DNA from: Muribaculaceae bacterium | GTDB lineage: Bacteria > Bacteroidota > Bacteroidia > Bacteroidales > Muribaculaceae | NCBI GenBank assembly: GCA_022509185.1 | Contig: JAFLTS010000005.1 | Coordinates: 43,949-107,948, forward strand | Direction: 5' to 3' | DNA length: 64,000 nucleotides | In this document: piece by piece, positions 26,574 through 34,633 of the stretch | Layout of the letters: the number at the start of each line of letters is the position of its first letter | Position numbering within the stretch: the stretch's first letter is position 1 | Made by a program: the position numbers and the translations under genes | Notes under the pieces: model-generated | The model's database searches: none | What the model was told of the DNA's origin: nothing | The model's input: only the letters and a program-made list of their open reading frames with translations

Positions 26574-29198
26574 ATGAATCGTTTTTTTCAGCGAAAAGGG
26601 AATTTAGTTGCTTCAGCCATCACTGTTCTAATGCTGGTGTTTATGATAGACACCGGTTTACGTGCTTATGCACAAACCCAACATCAGAATGAAATAGAAA
26701 AAGATGATAATTTCCGTCGTCCTGAACCGACACGACCCATTCAACCGGAAGTGCCAGGAGTGAACCGTTATCAGGAGGATAAGGTTTTCCTTGAATATGC
26801 CGACAGTCTTTATAAAATAAACACTCGAGACACTATAGAACGCCAGATCCTGAAGGGAAATGTAAAGTTTCGTCAGGCAGGTCTTTGGATGTTTTGCGAT
26901 TCCGCCTATTATTATCCCGAAGAGAATTCTCTTGATGCTTTCAGCAATGTTAGAATGGAGCAGGGTGACACCCTTTTTGTGTATGCTGACAAATTATTCT
27001 ATAATGGAGATGAACATCTTGCAAAATTAAAAAATGGTCCTACCCGAGCAAAGGTTACTATGATAAATAAAGATGTGACTCTGACTACAGACAGTCTGGA
27101 TTACGATATGTCTATCGACTTAGGTTGGTATTCACGTTGGGGTACTATCGAAGATAATGTTAATAATCTTACTTCTCTTTATGGAGAATATTCACCCAAA
27201 ACCAAACGGGCTGAATTTTTTACGGATGTAGTATTGATTAATAAAAAAGATGGATTTACTTTATTAACCGATACCCTTTATTATAGCACGGAAACTCATA
27301 TTGCCAATATTGAAAGTAAGACAGAAATTCAGAGTGAAAATGATACCATAATAACCAACCTGGCAACTTATTATACCGATTCAGGAGATGCTGATCTTTT
27401 GTCTCGTTCACTTATTATCCACAGGGATTCAACCGGAAATATAACCACACTTGAGGGAGACAGTATCATTTATGATAACACAACCCGAATTAGCCGGGCT
27501 TACATGTATCAAGATCCATTTAAACACAGCACTCCAATGGTGATTACTGATACGGCCCAAAAAACAACGCTTATCGGAGGTTTTGGAATTTATAATGATT
27601 CTACGAAAGAGGCTTTGGCAACTATTTACCCCCTATTGATGGAATATTCTCAGGGAGATACCTTGTTTTTGAGAGCCGATACAATAAAAACTTTCCTCAT
27701 TACCGAAATGGTTGCTGAAAAAAAGAAAAAGACCAAATCGGGATTCCCTGAATTTAATGATAAACCGGTTACTATGGTTGATTCGTTAGGCCGAATTTGG
27801 ATTGACACTGCGTATTTTACTTTACCGATACCTTATATTGACACTCCATTGCTGATGCTTTTGAAAGCGGCTCCTCCTCAACCAAAACCGGAAATATCGG
27901 AAGATTCAGGTCCTGAGAAATTGTTAGCATATGAAAATTATAGTGATACTATATTTTCAGATGGAGTAGAACATTTTATAGATACAATTTCTTATTCAGA
28001 TTCGATTTACAATTTTGATTTTCTTTTCGACGACAGGTTTTTAAAACCGGAACTTAAACCATCGGAGGTTCTATCTTTATCCGGTCCGCCTATAGAAGAA
28101 CAATTTGGATTAAGAAAAGCCACAAATGTCTCTATTGATAATCCTAATGAAGCAACAAAGCCGGAAGACCATCTGACAGGCTCAGTTCAAGTTGATTCAA
28201 TACCTATGGACTTTCATGTTGTTCTGGCTTATCATAGAGGAAGGTTTTTCAAACAAGATATGCAAGGGGTGGCAGATTCTATTGTATTTGTAGAAAGAGA
28301 CTCTATGCTATATCTTTTCAGGAAACCAATTATCTGGAGTGAAGAAAGACAAGTAACAGGCAACAGGATAGATGTTCATTTTAATGATTCCACTACTGAT
28401 TGGGCTTATCTACCGGAATATGGTCTGATGTCTGAACATGTAGATGAAGACTTCTATAATCAGATATATGGGAAAGAGATAACCACCTATTTTGAAGGGC
28501 AAGGATTAAGACGGATGAGTGTATCTGGAAATGTAGAAACAATTTTCCTCCCACAGGAAGAAGATTCAACATTCAATCGTCTTGTAAATGCAGAAAGTTC
28601 CTATATGGAAGTTTATCTTGATTCTAACCGTCTTGACTGGCTAAAGATGTGGCCTGAGGTGAGTGGTACAGTAACTCCTATATTTTTGGTTAAAAGAGCT
28701 CAGATGTATCTCCAGAAATTCAAATGGTGGGGATTTTTAAGACCCCAACGTGAATGGTATGGTGACAAAATTCGATGGGCAGACAATCTTGGTGAAGTTC
28801 CTGACGAACTTGAACAATATTTTCTTGCTCCGTCTGATTTTGGCGAGCCAAAATCTTTTACGGGAACACGAGTGACCTTACCATCTTCAAGTCTTCCTAT
28901 TTGGGATAAGCCTTCACTTATTGAATGGAATGATACTTTAATTAATGGAGGTGAATTTATTGATTCATTAGAAATATCACCTGAAAAACTTTTAGATTTA
29001 GATTCAATTCCTCCCGGAATAAATTCATTAGGTGTAGAAGAAGCTGAACATGATGATACACTTGAATCAATAGAAAAAGAAGATCAGAAAATTCAAAAAG
29101 AAGATGAAGCTACCGGGGTGGAAGCAGAAGATATAGAAAAAGCTTTGGAATCCGAGTTTGGAGACGCCATATTAAAACAAGAAGAAACAGATGAGTGA
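26574..29198 (+). CDS. OstA-like (LptA/LptD-N type) LPS transport-related protein
   Basis: The protein has 874 residues with a signal peptide (VLMLVFMIDTGLRAYAQ). Repeated short beta-strand units such as GNVKFRQAGLWMFCDSAYYY, ADKLFYNGDEHLAKLKNG and SLDYDMSIDLGWY are those of the OstA-like family of Bacteroidota, related to the LptA jelly roll that bridges LPS across the periplasm. The C-terminal 100 residues are rich in Asp, Glu and Lys and look disordered. It overlaps mutL by eight bases. Its position after three folding factors suggests a joint role in outer-membrane assembly. An exact role is not established by the sequence. Confidence 0.85.
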   Translation: MNRFFQRKGNLVASAITVLMLVFMIDTGLRAYAQTQHQNEIEKDDNFRRPEPTRPIQPEVPGVNRYQEDKVFLEYADSLYKINTRDTIERQILKGNVKFRQAGLWMFCDSAYYYPEENSLDAFSNVRMEQGDTLFVYADKLFYNGDEHLAKLKNGPTRAKVTMINKDVTLTTDSLDYDMSIDLGWYSRWGTIEDNVNNLTSLYGEYSPKTKRAEFFTDVVLINKKDGFTLLTDTLYYSTETHIANIESKTEIQSENDTIITNLATYYTDSGDADLLSRSLIIHRDSTGNITTLEGDSIIYDNTTRISRAYMYQDPFKHSTPMVITDTAQKTTLIGGFGIYNDSTKEALATIYPLLMEYSQGDTLFLRADTIKTFLITEMVAEKKKKTKSGFPEFNDKPVTMVDSLGRIWIDTAYFTLPIPYIDTPLLMLLKAAPPQPKPEISEDSGPEKLLAYENYSDTIFSDGVEHFIDTISYSDSIYNFDFLFDDRFLKPELKPSEVLSLSGPPIEEQFGLRKATNVSIDNPNEATKPEDHLTGSVQVDSIPMDFHVVLAYHRGRFFKQDMQGVADSIVFVERDSMLYLFRKPIIWSEERQVTGNRIDVHFNDSTTDWAYLPEYGLMSEHVDEDFYNQIYGKEITTYFEGQGLRRMSVSGNVETIFLPQEEDSTFNRLVNAESSYMEVYLDSNRLDWLKMWPEVSGTVTPIFLVKRAQMYLQKFKWWGFLRPQREWYGDKIRWADNLGEVPDELEQYFLAPSDFGEPKSFTGTRVTLPSSSLPIWDKPSLIEWNDTLINGGEFIDSLEISPEKLLDLDSIPPGINSLGVEEAEHDDTLESIEKEDQKIQKEDEATGVEAEDIEKALESEFGDAILKQEETDE

Positions 29199-31050
29199 TA
29201 TAATTCGATTACTTCCTGATTCTGTGGCCAATCAGATAGCAGCGGGAGAAGTGATACAGAGACCCTCTTCTGTAATAAAGGAACTGGTGGAAAATTCAGT
29301 AGATGCTGGTGCTTCCGAAATTAAGATCTTTATCAAAGATGCAGGGCGTACTTTAATCCAGGTAGTAGACAATGGGAAAGGAATGAGCCCCACAGATGCA
29401 AGAATGGCATTTGAACGACATGCTACATCAAAAATACGTGAAGCTGCTGATCTGTTTTCCTTACATACCATGGGTTTTAGAGGTGAAGCATTACCTTCTA
29501 TTTGTGCAATTTCTCAAATTGAGATCCGTACACGAAATGAAGGATCCCAAATTGGTACAAAACTGGAAATAAATGCAACCAGGGTAGAATCTCAAGAAAG
29601 TGTGGCGTGTGATAAGGGAACCAACATCCTTGTAAAAAATCTTTTCTTCAATGTTCCGGCTAGAAGAAAGTTCCTTAAAAGTGATAATGTGGAGCTTTCT
29701 AACATCATGCGGGAATTTGAGCGTCTGGCTCTCGTAAACAATTCAATACGAATGAGTATTGATACAGGGAATAAGGTATTAGATTTAAAACCGGGTACTT
29801 TTCACCAGCGCATAGAGGATTTATGGAAAAATTCCTTGGATCTTCATCTCATTCCTATCGAAGTGGATACTGCATTAATTAAGATTTCAGGTTATATCTC
29901 CCGACCGGAATATGCCAGAAGAAGAAATCCGTTGCAATATCTGATAGTGAACGGAAGAAATATGCGGCATCCCTATTTTCACAAGGCGATAACTGGTTGT
30001 TATGATTCATTGATAGCTCCGGATACACAGCCATGTTATTTTCTTAAATTCCAGGTAGACCCCGAGACCATCGATGTCAATATTCATCCCACAAAAAACG
30101 AAATTAAATTTGAGTACGAACAGGATATCTGGCCAATTCTACAGGCGGCAATAAAAGCTGCCTTAGGAAAGTTTGGTGCAGTTCCTTCTATAGATTTCAC
30201 GGTAGACGCAGTACCTATCGCTCCTATTAAAGGGGGGAAATTACCGGAAGAACCGGTTATAAATGTCCCGGAAGATTATAATCCTTTTAAAGGAACTGCC
30301 ATAGGAAATCCATATCAATGGAAAGGTGAAAATTATAAAAAAAATAATAATTCTAATTGGGATAAATTATACTCAGATTTCATAAAAGGGGCTCATGGTT
30401 TTGCCGAAGAAAGAAACCTTAAAGAAGTTCGACATGACAGATTACCCGAAATGTCGGAGAATTCTATGCCGGGTAATATTTGTCTTCAATTTGCAGAAAA
30501 ATATATAGTAACTACTTCTAATGATGGAATTTTAATTATTGATCAAAGAAGGGCTCATATTAAAATTCTATATGAAGAGTTTTATTCGCACCTTAAAAGC
30601 GGGATGGCCACTTCTCAAGGCATGATGTTCCCGGATAGTATAGAAATAGAACCATCCCAACATAATGCACTTGAAGATATCCTTCCAGAGTTAACAAGAG
30701 CCGGATTCCGTATTGAATATGATAGCGATAACAAATGGAACATAATTGGTATACCTTCATTTCTGAAAAATGTGGATTCGCGTGACATTGTGAAAAGAAT
30801 GGTTGAAACTGTTGATGATTCCGGTAATAATTACGGTAAAGAAGGTAAAGATTCTATCAATCTATTGCAAAAGCTATCATTAGAAATGGCGAGAGGAGCT
30901 GCGCTAAATTATAATACAAAACTTACTGACGAAGAAATGGAGAATATTGTCAGCCGTCTTTTTGCCCTTTCAGATCCAAAATACACACCGAACGGTAATA
31001 AAATCTTTCATCTTCTGGATATTTCCTTTTTGAACTCCTCATTCCGTTAA
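29191..31050 (+). CDS. mutL: DNA mismatch repair protein MutL
   Basis: The protein has 619 residues. The N-terminal GHKL ATPase motifs are ELVENSVDAGASEI, VVDNGKGM and TMGFRGEALPSI, and the transducer domain has NVNIHPTKNEIKFE. The C-terminal dimerisation domain (about 430-619) is present. The metal-site motif of endonuclease-type MutL, usually DQHAxxE, reads DQRRAH here. MutL couples MutS mismatch recognition to strand removal. It is the last gene of the recQ-mutL cluster, and its start overlaps the OstA-like gene. Confidence 0.96.
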   Translation: MSDIIRLLPDSVANQIAAGEVIQRPSSVIKELVENSVDAGASEIKIFIKDAGRTLIQVVDNGKGMSPTDARMAFERHATSKIREAADLFSLHTMGFRGEALPSICAISQIEIRTRNEGSQIGTKLEINATRVESQESVACDKGTNILVKNLFFNVPARRKFLKSDNVELSNIMREFERLALVNNSIRMSIDTGNKVLDLKPGTFHQRIEDLWKNSLDLHLIPIEVDTALIKISGYISRPEYARRRNPLQYLIVNGRNMRHPYFHKAITGCYDSLIAPDTQPCYFLKFQVDPETIDVNIHPTKNEIKFEYEQDIWPILQAAIKAALGKFGAVPSIDFTVDAVPIAPIKGGKLPEEPVINVPEDYNPFKGTAIGNPYQWKGENYKKNNNSNWDKLYSDFIKGAHGFAEERNLKEVRHDRLPEMSENSMPGNICLQFAEKYIVTTSNDGILIIDQRRAHIKILYEEFYSHLKSGMATSQGMMFPDSIEIEPSQHNALEDILPELTRAGFRIEYDSDNKWNIIGIPSFLKNVDSRDIVKRMVETVDDSGNNYGKEGKDSINLLQKLSLEMARGAALNYNTKLTDEEMENIVSRLFALSDPKYTPNGNKIFHLLDISFLNSSFR

Positions 31051-31188
31051 ACAAAGAAGGAACCTTTCATTAAATTGTTAAAATTAAAAGGAAAGAGGGC
31101 ATTTTTACTTGTCAATTCAGCACATAATAAGGGAACTCTCTATATCATCATGACGGACTATGTTAATGATGATATGTCAATTTATGCT

Positions 31189-31219
31189 TTTGTTAAGATA
31201 TGTTTTTTTCTTAAATTTG
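31189..31219 (+). promoter_or_regulatory. Promoter of the PepSY-like lipoprotein gene
   Basis: TTTG (-33) and TAAATTTG (-7) are separated by 19 bp. The leader would be about 130 nt. The promoter lies inside the 91-residue ORF of the track (31075-31350), which is one reason that ORF is not annotated. The rest of the 307-bp gap after mutL shows only a short AAGG/CCTT repeat. Confidence 0.72.
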
Positions 31220-31357
31220 CCATAAGGTCTTTCCTTGTAAAAGGATATAATAAAATTAAATCTAAAAATTCAAGGGAAATAATTATATCCTGTATCACAC
31301 AAGAAAGAATAACTCATGATGATAAGGATCTTTTTACAATCATAATATAAAATTATA

Positions 31358-31831
31358 ATGATAAGGACTCATTTCTCCAAGATAAGATTATTGTTTCTCC
31401 TTTCGGGAATATTCCTTTTATGTTCCTGTTCAGATGACACAAAGGAACCTGAACACAGTATATCTTATGATGCATTACCATCTGCTGCCAAAGAATTCCT
31501 AAACAAATTTTTTTATGGTTATGAAATAATCAAAGTAGAGGAGGAGAACGATCAAAATATCATAATTTACGAGGTTGAATTACAAGATAATTATGAGATT
31601 GTTTTCAATGAGGAAGGAGAATGGCAACAGGTTGCTGCTCCAGAAAAAATGACAATTCCGGGAGGGATAGTACCAGAAAATATTCAAGCCTATCTCACTG
31701 AAAATTTTTCAGGATATGGTGTTAATGTCATCAATACCACCGGTCAGGGATATAAAGTGAAATTAGTGACAGGTCTTAATCTTTATTTCAATATGGCGGG
31801 AGAGGTTATCAATATAGAAAATGATTATTAA
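31358..31831 (+). CDS. PepSY-like domain lipoprotein
   Basis: The protein has 157 residues. A signal peptide ends in the lipobox LLCSCSDD. Two repeats of the PepSY-like fold (PF11396 type) follow: LPSAAKEFLNKFF...YEVELQDNYEIVFNEEGEW and PENIQAYLTENFS...YKVKLVTGLNLYFNMAGE. The domain is found in secreted proteins of many gut Bacteroidota, and its ligand is unknown. It has a paralog in this window (61911-62369) with the same layout. It lies 2 bp upstream of the DUF308 membrane protein gene. Confidence 0.87.
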   Translation: MIRTHFSKIRLLFLLSGIFLLCSCSDDTKEPEHSISYDALPSAAKEFLNKFFYGYEIIKVEEENDQNIIIYEVELQDNYEIVFNEEGEWQQVAAPEKMTIPGGIVPENIQAYLTENFSGYGVNVINTTGQGYKVKLVTGLNLYFNMAGEVINIENDY

Positions 31832-31833
31832 AT

Positions 31834-32415
31834 ATGGATAGATCTAAATTATTCTATAATGCCACAAGATTTTGGTGGATACCCCTTTTGTCCGGATTAG
31901 TTTTTATAGGATTTGGAATCTGGTGCCTATGTAATCCTGTTTCATCCCTCACTATCATGCCTTATATTTTTGCCGGAGGGGTAGGAGCAGTAGGTATAGG
32001 TAATTTAATCTACGGCTTTGCCAATGTGAAGAACAATCATGGCTGGGGATGGTCGGTTGCCTGTGGCATCATTGAAATATTATGTTCAGTATGGTTATTC
32101 TTCTTGCCCTCTAATCTTCTTACCCAAGCCTTCATATTCTGTGTCGGACTTTACCTTATATTTGTTTCTATTAATGCTATTTCAGAATCTTTTGTAATGT
32201 ATAGTTATTCAGTGTTCTGGAGCCTCTGGATTTTTATGCTTTTACTGGTAAGTGTGGTTTGTGCATGTTTCTTTTTGGCAGGTCCGATAATGGGAAATAT
32301 GGCTGTGTGGATCTATATAGGAATTTCCTTTATCACCTACGGTGTTGCAAGAGTTTTATTATCGTTTAAGATAAAGAAGATTAACAAAGATTTTCAAGAA
32401 TCCGACATAGATTAA
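31834..32415 (+). CDS. DUF308/HdeD-like membrane protein
   Basis: The protein has 193 residues and about six hydrophobic helices arranged as three hairpins, for example WIPLLSGLVFIGFGIWCL, TIMPYIFAGGVGAVGIGNLI and FIFCVGLYLIFVSINAI. This repeat pattern and length match the HdeD/DUF308 family of inner-membrane proteins. E. coli HdeD is linked to acid resistance at high cell density. The role here is unknown. Co-transcription with the PepSY-like lipoprotein is likely because the gap is 2 bp, and a terminator follows. Confidence 0.85.
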   Translation: MDRSKLFYNATRFWWIPLLSGLVFIGFGIWCLCNPVSSLTIMPYIFAGGVGAVGIGNLIYGFANVKNNHGWGWSVACGIIEILCSVWLFFLPSNLLTQAFIFCVGLYLIFVSINAISESFVMYSYSVFWSLWIFMLLLVSVVCACFFLAGPIMGNMAVWIYIGISFITYGVARVLLSFKIKKINKDFQESDID

Positions 32416-32431
32416 TTAATAACACAAAAAG

Positions 32432-32478
32432 ATACCCGGTTATAAAGTGTCAGACTTTGTAATCGGGTATATTTTTTT
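32432..32478 (+). terminator. Intrinsic terminator after the DUF308 gene
   Basis: A 17-bp stem with two G-U type positions (ATACCCGGTTATAAAGT / ACTTTGTAATCGGGTAT, 5-nt loop) is followed by a run of seven T. Confidence 0.85.
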
Positions 32479-32516
32479 GTCCTTTTAGGAACATTTGTGG
32501 GCTATAAAGGGCAAAA

Positions 32517-32549
32517 TTTTGCCAATATATTGGTTTATTTGTAATTTTG
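32517..32549 (+). promoter_or_regulatory. Promoter of the DUF4493/PCMD surface operon
   Basis: TTTTG (-33) and TAATTTTG (-7) are separated by 20 bp, and the first ATG lies 33 bp downstream. No other good promoter was noticed before 42507. Confidence 0.75.
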
Positions 32550-32582
32550 ATTTGAAAAACCATAAGTATTTTCTAAAAGAAT

Positions 32583-33395
32583 ATGTACAAATCCTGGGAG
32601 GGATTATTAATTACGATTCTACTTTGTCTGCTCGGTAGTTCTTCCATATATGCCGAAGAACAAGCCAAAGACGAAACAATAGAATTTAAAGAAACTGTTT
32701 CCGACAAATCTTCTAATGATTCCATAGAAGTTTTTAAACGGGAGATAGAAACTGTAGAATTCGTGCCAAAGGGACAATGGATAATAGGTCTCTCAGTTTC
32801 TTACACCCAATCTAATCAAAATAAATATCAGTTTCTTATTTTAGAAGGCATATCGGGTAACACTTATAGCTTTAAAATTTCTCCTATGGTGCTTTTTACC
32901 GTGAAAACCGACCTTGCCCTAGGAGGGAGATTTTCCTATGCACGCTCATTAACTAAAGTGGCGAACGCAGAAATTGTATTGGATTCCGAAACGAGCTATT
33001 CATTTGATCATCTTTACAGGCTTTCCCATAATTATTATGGAGCTGCATTAATGAGAAATTATTTCTCTATTGGGAAAAGCAAAAGATTTGGCTTTTTTAA
33101 TGAAATAGGATTACAAATGGGAGGAGGTCAGACCAAACTTACAACTGGAGTGGGAGAGGATCTAACCGGGACCTATGAAAGAAATTTTTCTTTAAATGTA
33201 GGTCTGACTCCGGGCATCTGTATTTTTTTAAGCAATTATTCCGCTTTGGAAGTAAATGTGGGTCTGTTAGGTTTTAATTACACAGATACCAGAGCCGTAA
33301 AGGATCAGATATATGTATCTAAACGAAATTCCAAATCGGCTAATTTCAGAATTAATTTATTCTCGATAACATTCGGGGCAGCCTTCTACCTATGA
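32583..33395 (+). CDS. Outer-membrane beta-barrel protein of unknown function
   Basis: The protein has 270 residues with a signal peptide (LLITILLCLLGSSSIYAEE). After an acidic linker, from FVPKGQWIIGLSVSY onward, alternating hydrophobic strands such as GGRFSYARSLTK, YYGAALMRNYFSIGKSKRFG and LNVGLTPGICIFLSNYSALE run to the C-terminal NFRINLFSITFGAAFYL. This fits an eight- to ten-strand outer-membrane barrel. The barrel is clearly homologous to that of the next gene (matching GxWQ/W, RFGxFNEI/VxL and C-terminal NFRxNxF motifs). It is the first gene of the surface operon and overlaps the second by four bases. Confidence 0.82.
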   Translation: MYKSWEGLLITILLCLLGSSSIYAEEQAKDETIEFKETVSDKSSNDSIEVFKREIETVEFVPKGQWIIGLSVSYTQSNQNKYQFLILEGISGNTYSFKISPMVLFTVKTDLALGGRFSYARSLTKVANAEIVLDSETSYSFDHLYRLSHNYYGAALMRNYFSIGKSKRFGFFNEIGLQMGGGQTKLTTGVGEDLTGTYERNFSLNVGLTPGICIFLSNYSALEVNVGLLGFNYTDTRAVKDQIYVSKRNSKSANFRINLFSITFGAAFYL

Positions 33396-34633
33396 AAGTC
33401 ATGAATAAAATATTGGTTTCATTGTTCATGATAATCATGAGTTGTCAGATTGTTTTGGCTCAGATAGAGGAAACCTCTCAAATTACATCTGAGGATATAA
33501 TCGTTTTACCCGACACTATTATAAGAAGAGATACTATAGTTATCAAAGAGGTAATAACCCGAACAGACGTTGTGCATAGAACCGAGAAAGTGATCAGATA
33601 TGAAGAAAAGAATACAGGTAGCTCAGAATTTAGAATAAAAAATGAATCAGAAAGTCAGCCGAGTCTGATTCCCGGGGAGATATCAAATACATCAGTGCTG
33701 CAGTCACAGGAAAGATTCATGGAATCAGAACCGGAGAATTCAGCCGGAGAATCAGACTCAGATCTTTTCCCATACAAGCCGGCGGGAGGTAATTTTATTT
33801 GGGTTCCTGATTCAATGGAAACCAGTGTTAAAGAACTCTTAAGTGGTAACTATAAGAATAAACTAGGAGGAAATACCGAAGAAACTAAAGATGTAGACTT
33901 GAATGAAAAGGTTATAGTGAAAGGCGATACCATACCTATGATTTTAAAAGATAGAAATTTAGGTAGATTTGACAGAGGACTTTTCAACTATCTTTTTATT
34001 CCTAAGGGTATCTGGCAGGTAGGTCTTACCGCTTCCTATGGAGAATTTTCAACATCTGATCTTGAAATCCTTGATTTAGTGAGTGATATAGACTTCAATG
34101 GAAAGATTTTCTCCGTAAGGCCTTATTTTTCTTATTTCTTGAAGAGCAATATTTCTCTTGGTTTACGGTTAGGATATACAAGGGGTCAGGCAAATATAGG
34201 GTCCTTTAAAGTGGATATCGATGAAGATATGAGTTTCAATCTTCACGATATAATGTATAAGAGTAATAGTTATTCAGCTGCAGTTACTTTTGCCCAATAT
34301 CTGGGAATAACAAGAAAAGGAAGATTCGGTGTCTTCAATGAGGTGGAATTAGCTCTTTCAGGCGGAAATTCTGATTTCCATCGGCCATTTAATGGTGAGA
34401 TGCGGGAGACACACACCACCACCTTCCAGGCAGCGTTGAATTTCTCCCCCGGTGTCTGCGTATATGTTTTGGATCCGGTTTCATTTAATGTGTCTTTAGG
34501 GGTATTCGGATTAAATATAAAACATGAAAAACAAAAAGTAAACGGTGAATCTTTAGGGTGGCGCACAACTTCAGGCGCAAACTTCAGATTCAATATATTT
34601 AATATCAATTTTGGTATTGCAGTGAATATATGA
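33392..34633 (+). CDS. Outer-membrane beta-barrel protein, longer paralog of the preceding gene
   Basis: The protein has 413 residues. The start MKVMNK or the internal MNKILVS (33401) precedes a signal peptide (LFMIIMSCQIVLAQ). Residues 30-190 form a long polar, Ser/Glu/Asp-rich periplasmic or surface segment. The barrel of about 220 residues starts at FIPKGIWQVGLTASYG and ends NFRFNIFNINFGIAVNI. Apart from the inserted segment it matches the upstream protein. Its stop overlaps the start of the first DUF4493 gene by four bases, so translation is coupled. A role as anchor or exporter for the downstream lipoproteins is a guess. Confidence 0.82.
   Translation: MKVMNKILVSLFMIIMSCQIVLAQIEETSQITSEDIIVLPDTIIRRDTIVIKEVITRTDVVHRTEKVIRYEEKNTGSSEFRIKNESESQPSLIPGEISNTSVLQSQERFMESEPENSAGESDSDLFPYKPAGGNFIWVPDSMETSVKELLSGNYKNKLGGNTEETKDVDLNEKVIVKGDTIPMILKDRNLGRFDRGLFNYLFIPKGIWQVGLTASYGEFSTSDLEILDLVSDIDFNGKIFSVRPYFSYFLKSNISLGLRLGYTRGQANIGSFKVDIDEDMSFNLHDIMYKSNSYSAAVTFAQYLGITRKGRFGVFNEVELALSGGNSDFHRPFNGEMRETHTTTFQAALNFSPGVCVYVLDPVSFNVSLGVFGLNIKHEKQKVNGESLGWRTTSGANFRFNIFNINFGIAVNI

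Noticed and set aside
31075-31350. 91-residue ORF between mutL and the PepSY-like gene
   Set aside because: It begins with TTG, has no recognisable domain, and contains a complete promoter (TTTG-19-TAAATTTG). It is better explained as a leader and promoter region.
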